Source of the DNA: Oppiella nova
Lineage: Eukaryota; Arthropoda; Arachnida; Sarcoptiformes; Oppiidae
Length of the DNA stretch: 23,141 bases
Assembly (NCBI GenBank): GCA_905397405.1
Contig: CAJPVJ010000560.1
Location: 1 to 23,141, forward strand
Reading direction: 5' to 3'
Shown here: positions 9,329-19,714 of the stretch, in pieces
Layout of the letters: each line of letters starts with the position of its first letter
How positions within the stretch are numbered: the stretch's first letter is position 1
Made by a program: the position numbers and the translations under genes
The notes under the pieces: model-generated
Seen by the model: only the letters and a program-made list of their open reading frames with translations
What the model was told of the DNA's origin: nothing
The model's database searches: none

Positions 9329-12300
9329 ATGTCTACCATCGATAGCACCGACACCTCGACCACCGACGCCGCCATCGACGACCACATCATACGTATGGAC
9401 AGCACTACTGGCGGTAAACCCGCGCCTAAAGTGTCTAAAAAGGGCCCAAAGTATCGGCGCTTAAGCGACGGATCAGCTAATGAGGGGACAGACACTCCTA
9501 CATCACAACATATGGACAGCCCGTCCACCTCCCAGTGCTCGCCCAGTGGGTCGTCCACCACATCCATGGGTTACACAACACACCGACGGCCTGTCAGTAG
9601 CATTGAAGTCGATATGACGGACAGACACATGAAGTCATTCCCCGGTAATGACAGTCTGGATGGCAACGAGTGCACCCGTAGGCGACTATCATCCACTACT
9701 AGAGCACCGGTAGGCCCTGAAGCGAGTGTCCGATTCTGCGGTGACGTGCACTGCGTGGCCACACCCGCAGAGGTAGGCTCTCTGGACCTACTGTCCCAGA
9801 AGTACGAGTCCCTCGACTACGACCAGATCGAGAACCAGCTGTTCCTCGAGGAACGTAAGGGACAGACAGCCTATGGGAGGGTCAGGCGTACGGAGTGGTT
9901 GCGGTGGATCACCATATTCTTCATCGGTTTGCTAACGGCGCTCACCGCCTGTGTCATAGTAGCGGCGGTGGAAGTCCTATCGCACGTGAAGTACCAGTTG
10001 CTACAGGGAATGGTAGACAAGTGCTCCCGGAGTGACAAAAACTACTGCATATTAATACCGTACGGGCTATGGTTGGCCATGAATGCCGTTCCCGTGGCCG
10101 TAGGCTCGATGTTAGTGACGTTTATGGCGCCGATAGCCGCCGGCTCCGGGATTCCAGTGATTAAGTGCTATTTGAATGGCATTAAAGTGCCGGAAGTGGT
10201 GCGCATTAAGACATACGTGGCTAAGCTGGTGGGTGTGATACTGTCGGTGGTAGGGGGGCTGGCGTGTGGTAAGGAGGGCCCTATGATCCACTGCGGGTCA
10301 GTCATAGCCGCCGGTATATCCCAGGGTAAGAGTACGACGTTCCGCAAGGACTTCAAGATTATGCAAGAGTTTCGTGAGGACCGGGAGAAAAGGGATTTCG
10401 TGTCGGCAGGTATGGTATGATTGGTTATTAGTGTTGAGCTAACTGTCCATTTTGATGGGTGTGTGTGTGGTGAGGGAACAGTAGGCTTTGATGTTTAGTT
10501 TGTAGTTAGTGTTACTGTAGTTTTGATAGTGTTTTTCGTTTTAAGTTTTTTTTGATTTAATTATTGATTTGTTTTTTATGAAGAGTTAACTATTTGTGTG
10601 CCGATCCCCGACATACCTGGCCCTCTATGTGAACAAGTATATATGAAGGGAACTGTAGTTTTAAGTTTGTAATTTAGTTTGTGTTTGTTTTTAATGTTAG
10701 TTAAGTTTTACAGTATTAGTGTTTTCACCACCGGGGTAATTGTCGATTTAATTTGTTTGCATAAATAGTTAACCACTTATTCACTGACTTATACAATATT
10801 AGCGTATAGTATGTGGACATCCGTTATAGTGAACTACTATTTCATATCCTGTTATACATGTATATCCTTTCCTTTATAATACCAAACATACCTATACTAA
10901 CAGCCTGTCCACTCAACCCCCACACACATTAGGTTATGCCGAACTCCTAACCCACCCATAAAACAGACAATCATTTCAAAATCACACCTAAACCCCCATA
11001 ACTATCGCCACTAAAACACCCACTATTCTCACACTACAGGTGCCGCTGCCGGCGTAGCGGCCGCTTTCGGAGCACCGGTAGGGGGCGTACTATTCTCCCT
11101 GGAGGAGGGCGCCTCCTTCTGGAACCAGACGCTCACGTGGCGTATATTTTTCTGCTCGATGGTCAGCACCTTTACCCTTAACCTAATCCTATCGGCCTAC
11201 CATAATCACCCTGGCCAGTTATCCTACGCGGGTCTACTCAACTTCGGCCAATTCACGGAACGGGACTTTAGCTACAACTTCGCCGAACTGCCCCTCTATA
11301 TGGCTATGGGAGCCTTTGGGGGGCTTATGGGCGCCGCCTATAACTACATGAACTACAAGCTGACGGTGTTTCGCATCCGATACCTCCACCACCCGGTGCT
11401 CAAAGTCATAGAGGCCGTGGTGGTAGCCATGGCCACCGCGACGATAGGCTTTCTGATGATAGTCTACATTAACGACTGTCACGTGACGGTTAAGGAGAAT
11501 ACCGTGGAATACCCGATAAGGTACCGGTGCCAGGAGGGCGAGTACTCCGTGATGGGCGCCCTGTGGTTCAACACGCCGGAGGCTTCCCTGCGAAACCTGT
11601 TTCATAATATTGAGGGCACGTGGAGGCCGGCCTCCCTGGCCGTGTTTGTCGTCATATACTACCTGTTGTCGTGCTGGACGTACGGACTCAGTATTAGCTC
11701 CGGGCTGTTCATACCGGCGCTACTGGTGGGCGCCGCCTGGGGTCGACTCGTGGGCATAGGGCTGACCGCGATTTTTCCCGGACAGGAGTGGGTATGTGTG
11801 GGTGTTTAGGGGGTTGGGGAGGGGTTATGGAGTTTGTTATAGATACTGTTAACTAGTTTATAGTGTTTTTTTAAATTAATTTTATTATAAGTTATTAAAG
11901 TTTATATTTATAGATCCCTTTCCCTCACAAACTTGTTTATATAGAATGGGGTGTAGGAGGTATGGGAGGGGTTATGGAGTCTATTATGTGTATTTACTGT
12001 TAGCTATTACGGTATACAGTGTTTTTAAAATTGCATTTACTAAACTAATTAAATTAAACACATTATTAATTCATATATTTTAATACCCTTTCCGCTCAAC
12101 CCATACCCCTATGTGTGAGCACAGGTATCCCCCGGAAAGTTCGCACTGATAGGCGCCGCCGCCAACTTGGGAGGCATAGTCCGGATGACCATCAGTCTGA
12201 CTGTGATATTAATCGAGGCCACCGGGAACCTGACGTTTGGCCTGCCTATCATGATTACCCTGATCACCGCCAAGTGGGTCGGGGACCAGTTCACGGAGGG

Positions 12301-13366
12301 TATATACGACATACACATACAGCTGTCGAGCATACCGTTCCTCAATTGGGAGCCACCCTTTGGCGCGAGTAATATATACGCCTCGGAAGTCATGTCGAGT
12401 CCGGTCACCACCTTTAGGACCACCGAAAAGGTATGTTGTGTTGTGTTATGGGGTTATATGTGCGGGAAAACGGTACTAATTATTATGGGTTTGAGTTTTA
12501 ATTTAGTTTTTAATTTAGTTTTAGTTCAATTTAATGATATATTGTGAGCACCGGTAGTATTAACTATAGTATGCCTACCATTCTTGGTGTTAAATGGACA
12601 GGTAGTGCGAAATAATGTGTGTGTGTTTTTAACCGTTAGTTAATTTTAATTAAATTATCGATTTTTTAATTAATGATTAAAACAATAAATATAAAATATA
12701 AACAAGGTTGATTACACTGAAAAATGAAATTTTAGCCCCCTTTTTAATTCTACCATTTTAGGCCCATTTGTCAGTACATAACTCCATTAGTCAAGCCTAG
12801 TCTATGCTATGACAAAAGGGCCCAAAATGGCAGCCATAATTTAAGTTTACAAACTGTAACCTACACACACTCACTCACACCCTCTCCCCTCCCCTCCCTC
12901 ATAGGTGGGCGTAATCATCGACACACTGGAGTCCCAGTCGCACAACGGCTTTCCCGTCGTGGACACTAACACCGGCGGCTGCGGCAACGACTCGGGCCTC
13001 ACGTTCAGCGCCGGTATGAACGACATGAACCAGTCGTATAGCATAGACTACGGACACGAGACCACATTCGGCCGCTTCCGGGGACTGGTATTGCGGTGGC
13101 AGTTGATAGTCATGTTGAAGGAGCGCCTATTCAATGAGTACGAACAGGACTGGCATTCCTATAACCTGCAGACCTTCCGGAACGCCTACCCTCGCTATGA
13201 GACTATAGAGGCGGTGGTGAAGGGTATTACGGATGAGGAACGGGATTATACGATAGATATCAGGCCTGTCATGAATCCTAGCGCCTACGCCGTGCAGCAC
13301 ACGGCTAGCCTGACCAGGATTTTTAGGCTGTTCCGGGCCATAGGGTTAAGACATTTACACCAGTGA
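9329..13366 (+). CDS. CLCN7: Lysosomal chloride/proton antiporter, ClC-7 type, four exons, C-terminus truncated
   Basis: Exchanges 2 Cl- for 1 H+ across the lysosomal membrane; in animals it pairs with OSTM1. Exons 9329-10409, 11040-11791, 12125-12430 and 12905-13366 have GT/AG borders and keep phase, giving 866 residues. The first about 158 residues are a Ser/Thr-rich cytosolic tail. [17 protein letters not shown] (159-175) is a strong ClC-7 signature. GSGIP is at 272-276, GKEGP at 314-318 with the gating Glu316, and SLEEG at 380-384 with the expected proton Glu383, so it should be an exchanger and not a channel. CBS1 spans the exon 3/4 junction (about 695-738). CBS2 starts near MNPSAYAV (about 836) but stops at RHLHQ, about 35 residues before the end of vertebrate ClC-7. 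Exons are GC-rich and introns AT-rich. The assignment is firm; the C-terminus may be an assembly error or a real break. Confidence 0.95.
11816..12124. repeat. Diverged internal duplication making up ClC-7 intron 2
   Basis: GGGAGGGGTTATGGAG occurs at 11817 and again at 11964. Each is followed by ACTGTTA(A/G)CTA-type sequence, then GTGTTTTT, then AATACCCTTTCC or a close variant. Period is about 147 bp, so nearly the whole 333-nt intron is two aged copies. Confidence 0.5.
12753..12830. repeat. Small inverted repeat in ClC-7 intron 3
   Basis: The arm CCATTTTAGGCCCATTTGTC (from 12753) pairs with 12811-12830 (GACAAAAGGGCCCAAAATGG), with two mismatches and a 37-nt loop. It may be the core of a small MITE or an intronic stem. 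Confidence 0.6.
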
Positions 13367-13392
13367 TTGCTAGCCTTACTTCACTATCCATA

Positions 13393-13461
13393 TCAGTGGG
13401 CATTCCTGTAGCGCTCCATATCCTCGGTGACCTCCCGGCCCTTCATGTACACCGTGCTCAA
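13393..13461 (-). other. Short GC-rich coding-like segment on the opposite strand, just past the ClC-7 stop
   Basis: On the minus strand 13461-13393 reads 22 codons plus TGA and includes VTEDMERYR near its end. An AG precedes it (GATTAG), as at a splice acceptor. The composition is as GC-rich as the ClC-7 exons, whereas everything beyond about 13490 is AT-rich. The string is loosely like the VTRKDLARYR segment expected near the missing ClC-7 C-terminus, but inverted. It may be an inverted terminal piece, a remnant of another gene, or chance. Confidence 0.25.
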
Positions 13462-13567
13462 CGTCTAATCGGTATTAATTGTGCTGTTTTATGCGGTACT
13501 GAATGCCCTGATTATAAGTATTATCCTTTAATTAACAAAAATATATGAGACATATGCTAAATATTTT

Positions 13568-13577
13568 AATAAATAAA
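13568..13577 (+). terminator. Poly(A) signals of the ClC-7 gene
   Basis: Two overlapping AATAAA hexamers (13568 and 13572), about 200 nt past the stop codon, followed by an A-rich run. Confidence 0.55.
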
Positions 13578-14261
13578 AAAAATTAATTACTTAAATTAAT
13601 AATGATGGCAAGGGATGGGAAGGGATATTCGGTACGATAAGCCATATATGTGTACACATAATTGATCGGGTTTATTATAATCCATGTATAATTTATTATA
13701 TAATTAATATGTTTTGTATATTTATAGATATATTTATGACCAGAGATATTTATGAAAAGTTATTTACCCTACCATTCCTATAGATAGCCTACTGTCCACC
13801 AAACATAACTATAGATAGCGCACAGATATTTATATTTTATACATGATTTAAACTACTGTATAGTAATATACCAGGCTGTGTTGTTATTTAAGGTATATTC
13901 AGTATTTTAGTTATAATACACCCGTATTAGTGATTAAATCACTTAAAATAGTCATAATTACTGTCAATTGTTAAAGTATTTACAATAATTATATAGTTTA
14001 TATCGGATATTATTTACCGATATTAGTGTACACTATATGTATGAGTGATAGGTGTAGGGAGGGGTGAGTGATATGTATGTCTATTATAATTGTAATCTTA
14101 TGCTAAGAAATTCTCATTTATTATACGAAATATATTTTGAATTCATTTATTTAACCGACGAATTGGATGATAAAAATTTATTGTATTTATGAATAATGAT
14201 TGTATTAATATTTTATAAATAAATACTTATTTTGTTTTATATTTTAATTAAATTTAAATAT
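13578..14261. other. AT-rich intergenic region
   Basis: No gene seen. Short TATAGATAG and ATATATTTATA runs only. Confidence 0.5.
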
Positions 14262-14280
14262 GAGAGAGAGAGAGAGAGAG
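14262..14280. repeat. (GA)n tract
   Basis: 19 nt of pure GA. It is the first of eight GA/CT tracts, all lying between here and the right edge. Confidence 0.95.
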
Positions 14281-14305
14281 CTATATTTTAAANCTATATT
14301 TTAAA
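14281..14305. other. Single ambiguous base flanked by a duplicated 12-mer
   Basis: CTATATTTTAAA at 14281-14292, an N at 14293, then the same 12 bases at 14294-14305. This is what two contig ends look like when joined without merging their overlap. Confidence 0.8.
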
Positions 14306-14454
14306 AAGATTTAGTACAAGCTAGTTAAATATATTTATAAATCAAAAACTTTTACAAAGTATAATATTTTTTGTAAAAGTAAACTACAAAACACAAAATT
14401 TACTTTATTTTTAATAACTTAGAATAATATATTGTATCATTTACCTATTCAGTC

Positions 14455-14683
14455 ACTAAAAGTTTTAAATAAAATTACATAAAAATCTATATCACAATAC
14501 AAATACTGTACAAATATTACATAACTTTATGCTGATGATTGCAAAAAATATATATAAACAAGCAGTCTTTCTACTAAAAGTTTTAAATAAAATTGCATAA
14601 AAATCTATATCACAATACAAATACTGTGCAAATATTACATAACTTTATGCTGATGATTGCAAAAAATATATATAAACAAGCAA
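14455..14683. repeat. 118-bp tandem duplication, two copies
   Basis: Unit 14455-14572 recurs from 14573 to about 14683 with only a few differences (for example ATTACAT versus ATTGCAT, CTGTACA versus CTGTGCA). No coding content. The second copy runs into a CT tract. Confidence 0.85.
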
Positions 14684-14685
14684 AG

Positions 14686-14700
14686 TCTCTCTCTCTCTCT
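14686..14700. repeat. (CT)n tract
   Basis: 15 nt of TC repeats at the end of the second 118-bp copy; the first copy has only a TCTTTCT stub in that place. Confidence 0.9.
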
Positions 14701-14907
14701 GCAACAACTGTTGTGTAATCTCGTCGATGACACCAATATATCGGGTAATGTGTCAACACTTATGTAATAAAATCGCTTATCAATACATATTTGTCCGCAT
14801 CATTGGCCAGGTATGTGATTTTAGGACTATGTTTTGAGTGGCGCTTAACCCATAAAAATATTTTTCAATTATCTTGCTGCTATTTGTCTATCTCGCATTG
14901 CACTCAA

Positions 14908-14945
<38 letters not shown>

Positions 14946-16156
14946 AATGTTATTTTTGGAAATGTCGACAATCATTCACAAAGTTAGACAATTAGGTCAA
15001 CAGTGCTTTTCAGGCTACCAGTGCTCTACTATAGCTCTACTACTGTATATTATTATGTAACCATACTACGATTCTCTGTGTGTGTGTATAATACGATACT
15101 TTAAGTACAGGTGCTATATATAGCTCGCTCAGCAATTATCTATAACACGGTGTATACTATTATAATATTCTGTGCGTTTATATATAGAATATTCTGTTGA
15201 ATCGGATAATAGTAATAATGATTGTCTATAAAAAAAATAAAAATACACACAAATGGCTTATAATGTATTAAGAATTAGGCGTATATTTTATTCACTAATG
15301 ATCCAGGTATTATTATCGCGAAATTGACATAATAATTTACTTAGGCTTTCTTAGAAATGAGTAGGCTAATTTTGTATGTAGAATATGTTGAAATGCATAC
15401 CAGTTTTGGTATTTATGTAGAATATTCTGGGAATTCATTTCAATACATAATGTAATTCTATACGAATGAATCAATTATCATATGAAATGCATGGACACAG
15501 ACTGTCAATGTTTACGGAATATTCTATATTCAAATTCTTATGGCTAGAAATGTATGCATTTTTATTAGGTTTTATGCCGTCCATCAAAGTGTCAATGCAT
15601 GTAATATAATCACAAAATTATTTTTATTCATAATCAACAAGATCGTGTGATATATTTATCAATAGTATTGATATTTACGAAAATATTTACTAGTATACAT
15701 ATCTAGGTTATAGTATATTAAGTCTGTTTAAAAATATTTACTGTAGTCAATAAAATTGTTTTATTTTTAATTATAATGTATATTTACATATTGATTGACA
15801 GTATAAATAAATAACATTAATATTTATATAAATCTCCTAATTTTCTAAAGTGTTTTACAATAAACTAAAAATAAACTTGCAAACTTATTGCATTTCCTAG
15901 TCTATATCGATTCATTCACCACTCAATTCATTCACTTAAGTAAATAAAATTCTTGTCTTATTCTAGTATATCGTATAAAAAGCAAAAAATAGTGTATTTT
16001 TATATAATAAATATTTTCTAATATAAAAAATATCTCTCATATGCTATTACGACAAATAATCTAAAAGTGCATTTTTCAACACAAATACGATATATAAAAG
16101 TATTTTTACTTATATTTTAGTATTTTTTTTGCTTATCTTTCGTAATATTTTTCTTT

Positions 16157-16159
<3 letters not shown>
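14701..16159. other. Intergenic region with scattered palindromes
   Basis: No gene seen in about 1.5 kb. It contains the 33-nt GA tract (14911-14943) and three GAATATTC sites (15187, 15420, 15517), the first copies in the window. Confidence 0.5.
14911..14943. repeat. (GA)n tract
   Basis: 33 nt of uninterrupted GA, the longest such tract in the window. Confidence 0.95.

Positions 16160-16188
<29 letters not shown>
16160..16188. repeat. (CT)n tract
   Basis: 29 nt of uninterrupted TC. A minus-strand open frame of 79 codons across it owes its Arg-Glu repeat to the microsatellite and is not a gene. Confidence 0.95.
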
Positions 16189-16190
<2 letters not shown>

Positions 16191-16835
16191 CCATTCATCC
16201 CATCCATTAAACTGCCAGTCCTTTCATAGTATATCTCATATCGGAGTTCATATACACTATAAGGAAGTGTTTTCTTAAGTGAACGGAAGGGTAAAGAAAT
16301 TTTTGGACAAAATTGAGTGAATTTTTTAAAAGTGTCTGCAAAATGAAAATTATTTTCAAAAAATACTTTCATAAAAATATTTTATATTACATTCCCATAA
16401 GTTAAATATAATCTTTGAATTTAAATACTTTACATTGCTAAATAATATTATCATGCTATTTGCTATAAACTTTTAAAGCATGCATATAATTAACTTGTAA
16501 AAATAATTGCTTGTTTAATTAGTTAAGTTATAATATAAATTTAATAAATGTTTAATTTATACTAACTTTGCTAAACGATTTATTTATTTAATTTCTAACT
16601 CAACTATAAACCATAAAATATAAGTTTAAGTACTGATAGCTAAAGTATTTTCAATAAAATTCAATTTATTTCTACTTGCTTAATTGTGTACTACATTTTG
16701 CGGTGAATAGTGTACTAAAAATAGACTTAATGGCTATAACACCAACAAATAGCCACCAATTTCTTACATAACTTATTGCCACCACTTATTGCAGAGTTCA
16801 ATGTAATCGCAATACAGAATCCACAGAATCTATAG
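16189..16835. other. AT-rich intergenic region
   Basis: No gene, palindrome cluster or long repeat seen. Confidence 0.5.

Positions 16836-16862
<27 letters not shown>
16836..16862. repeat. (CT)n tract upstream of the EB-like membrane protein gene
   Basis: 27 nt of CT. It marks the upstream edge of a more GC-balanced block (16863-17160), about 0.75 kb before the start codon. GAGA-type factors bind such tracts in insects; that role here is inferred. Confidence 0.9.
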
Positions 16863-16866
<4 letters not shown>

Positions 16867-17594
16867 ACTATCGTACATACAGTACAGTAGGGGAACGGGA
16901 GTCTGGGAAATGTGTGGGTGTTTGTGACGCAATCGCATCTTTGCCTCAAAATGCGGAAGAATTTCTAGGCTTCAGATTCTGTGTGTTATAATACAATCGC
17001 ACCCATAGCTCACCCGCACACATACCAGCCCTATCTCTATGTAGTATTTCACTCAAAGTTCAGTGACGTTCGCACAGTTAGCTCATAGAGAGTTCGCATA
17101 ACATCCCTTTCCCTACCAGTGCGGGCACACAGACAGTGTTATTCTCGATTCTCTCAAAGTGTTTGCAACAGAATATTCTGTGACTCCGCGAGCGCTAGTC
17201 GTGGTGTCAGATGTCTGTCTACAGTACGCCAACAGAGGACTTGTATGTCAAGAGTTGTTATATAATCGTCGACCAGAATATTCTGTACATCAAAAGCACT
17301 GCCAGTCCTAACGGGCGACACGTATTGCGGAATATTCTGCACACGAATATTGTTTTGCGAAATATTTTTCGTGTGAATTTGATGTGAAAATCTTATGATC
17401 AAAAAAAGTTTGCAATTCTGCTATAATTTATAATAACTACAAGTTTTTTGCAAAAACTATTCACTCGACTCAAGAATCTTAAGAATATTCTCAATGAAAG
17501 ACTTGTTATAATAATATATTCATTAGATTTGCAAAACATTTGCAAAAATACTGCAAAAAAACTTAAGAATATTCTGATTGCAAGAATCAACTGA
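16863..17594 (+). promoter_or_regulatory. Promoter/5' UTR region with five GAATATTC palindromes
   Basis: A GC-balanced block (16863-17160) contains TCAGTG at 17060-17065, which fits an arthropod initiator, next to TGACGTT. Five GAATATTC palindromes follow at 17171, 17276, 17330, 17483 and 17567, four of them as AGAATATTCT. Between 17390 and 17560 TTGCAAAA-like strings recur. The stretch ends 20 bp past the last palindrome at the ATG of the membrane-protein gene. Where transcription starts is not fixed by the sequence, so some palindromes may be promoter and some 5' UTR. Confidence 0.5.
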
Positions 17595-19064
17595 ATGTCA
17601 AAAACCATGCATTCATCGCAAGCAGTCCTCATCGCGCTGGTAGTCATACTGACCGCCATACCCGCGACAAACTCATCAGTAATTAGGGCTACCGGTGCCC
17701 AGAAGTGTGATTACCGAAAGTGGCCGAAGTCCGGGTGCGAACACGCGGCACAGGTATGCGACCCGAAGCTCAAGCAATGTTCGTGTAGGCCGGGCTACGT
17801 GACCAGCCCGGCCACCGGGGAATGCCTACGGGCGCGACACTGGAACGAGTCGTGCGTGTCGTCCCTCCAGTGTCGTACAGCGCATACAGCCTGCCTGGCC
17901 ATCGACGGCACCTACCATTCCTGGCGCTGTCAGTGCGTGCAGCCGGCCTATTGGTACGACCAGTCGAGCTCCCGGTGCCGGGAACGGTACCACTACGGAC
18001 AGGCGTGTGGCAGTGAGGGCCAGTGTCGCACCGGACTTGTATGCACTGGTGGTGATAGTAGTGTGGGGGCCGGCAGTAACGGAACGGTATGCAAGTGTCC
18101 GCCAGAATATTCTTACAATACCAGCGCTCATGAATGCCAGCACCGGGCGAATAAGGGCTGTCCCACTGGGCAGCACTGGAACAAACACAGCCACCGGTGC
18201 GAACCCCACCACTACAGCAATAGGGCCGGCAGTATGGAGGCTACCGGTGCCGCACCCACTGGTAAATCCAACGCCATTATCAAGAATAGCAAACTTATAA
18301 ACAAGGGGTCGGCCTATTGGACGCAGACAACCGGCGCTGGCCAGGGCTCAACCACCACGACAGTGGCCAGGGATGAGACGGACACGGATGAGAAGATCCT
18401 GGAGATCATACTGGAGGTGTCGTTCCTCATCGTATGCCTACTGGCATACCAGGCCTGCTCTAAGGCGTGCTGTCCCGACGACAACGAGTCGGACGAGACT
18501 ACCGGCGCCGACATCGACGCCAAGTCGGACGAGGAGTCGATGCTGTCGAGCGCCGGTAGCCAACACACACTCCACACTACCCCACCGACCCCGACTGGGG
18601 GGCCGCCGGGGGGTAGGCGTACGACAACCGCGCAGGCATTTAAGCGACACCAGCGCCGGGTGCGTAAGGTTTTCTGCAAATCCCGGGGCGGGTCCACACA
18701 AAAGCTCATCCCTATCCAGGGGAACGGTAGCCCCGGGGGTCTGTCGCCGAATAAATACAAGAATATAATCGTACGGTTCGACGATAAAGGGTCGGCGGGT
18801 GTGGGGAACGGTAGGCAACAGTGCTATAACTGCCGAATATATAAGGAGGTGTACTCCCCGAACGCCCGGTGCAAAGTGTGCAGGGCTTCCATCATAGCTC
18901 AGGGCCTGGACGCGGACATGGAGTACGGGATGTCATCCGATGGCAAACAACTGCTACCACTGCCGCCCTATAGGGGAAAGCCTATCAGGAGGTCCGAGGA
19001 GGTGGGCGTACCGCCCCATCTGAAAGCGCCGTACGTTAACAATCAGCCCTTTTGGCTCAAGTAG
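17595..19064 (+). CDS. Type I membrane protein with Cys-rich EB-like ectodomain and cytoplasmic CxxC cluster; family not recognised
   Basis: Single-exon frame of 489 residues. A signal peptide with hydrophobic core AVLIALVVILTAI (10-22) follows Met1; Met5 is an equally good start. The ectodomain (about 38-202) has some 20 cysteines in repeated blocks of the C-x-C-x(2,3)-GY/AY...C style, as in EB or EGF-like modules, at about 38-77, 87-128, 138-181 and 189-202. N-glycosylation sequons lie at N26, N84, N162 and N175. A Thr/Gly-rich stalk leads to one membrane helix (about 268-287), followed by cysteines 288, 292 and 293 that could be palmitoylated. The cytoplasmic part has an acidic stretch, a Pro/Gly-rich low-complexity region, a basic patch (350-364) and C410-x2-C413...C426-x2-C429, which looks like a zinc ribbon. 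The layout suggests a cell-surface receptor or adhesion protein. It is GC-rich, unlike its flanks. Confidence 0.85.
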   Translation: MSKTMHSSQAVLIALVVILTAIPATNSSVIRATGAQKCDYRKWPKSGCEHAAQVCDPKLKQCSCRPGYVTSPATGECLRARHWNESCVSSLQCRTAHTACLAIDGTYHSWRCQCVQPAYWYDQSSSRCRERYHYGQACGSEGQCRTGLVCTGGDSSVGAGSNGTVCKCPPEYSYNTSAHECQHRANKGCPTGQHWNKHSHRCEPHHYSNRAGSMEATGAAPTGKSNAIIKNSKLINKGSAYWTQTTGAGQGSTTTTVARDETDTDEKILEIILEVSFLIVCLLAYQACSKACCPDDNESDETTGADIDAKSDEESMLSSAGSQHTLHTTPPTPTGGPPGGRRTTTAQAFKRHQRRVRKVFCKSRGGSTQKLIPIQGNGSPGGLSPNKYKNIIVRFDDKGSAGVGNGRQQCYNCRIYKEVYSPNARCKVCRASIIAQGLDADMEYGMSSDGKQLLPLPPYRGKPIRRSEEVGVPPHLKAPYVNNQPFWLK

Positions 19065-19475
19065 TCGTACGTACGTATGTGAACGAGCTAGCTAAATTAA
19101 TTATGTTGTGTGCGTAAGGGGTAGTTTACAAAAAGTGCATGCCAAATGATAATATAAAAAGTTTTTGCTAATTATTATGTTACAGCCTTTTACCCTGTAT
19201 AACAAATATTTATAAAATGCCTTTACTTTATGTCGTGACCACAGACTCTATGATGATTATTACGTACTTTTATGAATGACCCCCTGAACTGATAAATTAA
19301 TTTGCGAGTTTAAAATGAAACAACAAAAACTTTTTCTAATGACAAATATTATATATAAATATATATAAATGTATTTTGAATGACAAATTTTTTTATAATA
19401 TAAATATATTCTGAATATACTTATTATGATTATTACTTAATATATTGTAGACTATAGTGCATACAAACAACAAAA
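19065..19475. other. 3' UTR/intergenic AT-rich sequence
   Basis: No gene and no canonical AATAAA between the stop codon and 19475. The first AATAAA downstream lies at 19629, inside the MITE. Confidence 0.5.
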
Positions 19476-19477
19476 TA

Positions 19478-19712
19478 CAGTGAACTCCCTAATAATGTAC
19501 ATATAATATAGTGAGAATATTCTGTGAGGGAACGGGTATTGTATGTTTATGCAAGCGATTTATCTAGGTACTTTTTTGCTATTAATGCATTTTATACATG
19601 CATTATATTTATTAATATACACAGATTCAATAAACACTGCCAATAAGTGTACACATAATGTAAACTGTATTCAGTTAATGGGTTTGTTGTGCATTATACG
19701 GGAAGTTCACTG
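19478..19712. mobile_element. MITE of about 235 bp with CAGTGAAC termini and TA target duplication
   Basis: The ends are inverted copies: CAGTGAACTCCCTAATAATG at the left (19478) and its near complement ending at 19712, about 23 bp each with a few mismatches. TA flanks both sides (19476-19477 and 19713-19714), as expected for Tc1/mariner or pogo-type elements, whose termini often begin CAGT. There is no transposase. Inside are one AGAATATTCT palindrome (19514-19523), a small hairpin around ATGCATTTTATACATGCAT, and an AATAAA at 19629-19634. A 73-codon open frame inside is fortuitous. Confidence 0.8.
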
Positions 19713-19714
19713 TA

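Noticed and set aside
8912-9345. Two 65-codon open frames upstream of the ClC-7 gene
   Set aside because: No domain, no coding composition, and they overlap the promoter motifs and the ClC-7 start.
9329-13366. ClC-6 as the identity of the transporter
   Set aside because: The [17 protein letters not shown] stretch, the [13 protein letters not shown] segment and the CBS1 sequence fit ClC-7 better, although CBS2 is similar in both.
16133-16372. 79-codon minus-strand open frame with an Arg-Glu repeat
   Set aside because: The repeat is a translated CT microsatellite; the rest is AT-rich without features.
17154-17659. Two minus-strand open frames of 82 and 86 codons upstream of the membrane-protein gene
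   Set aside because: They lie in the palindrome-rich promoter, overlap the true start, and show no domain.
17822-18818. Several long open frames on both strands inside the membrane-protein gene
   Set aside because: They are shadows caused by the high GC content of the real gene.
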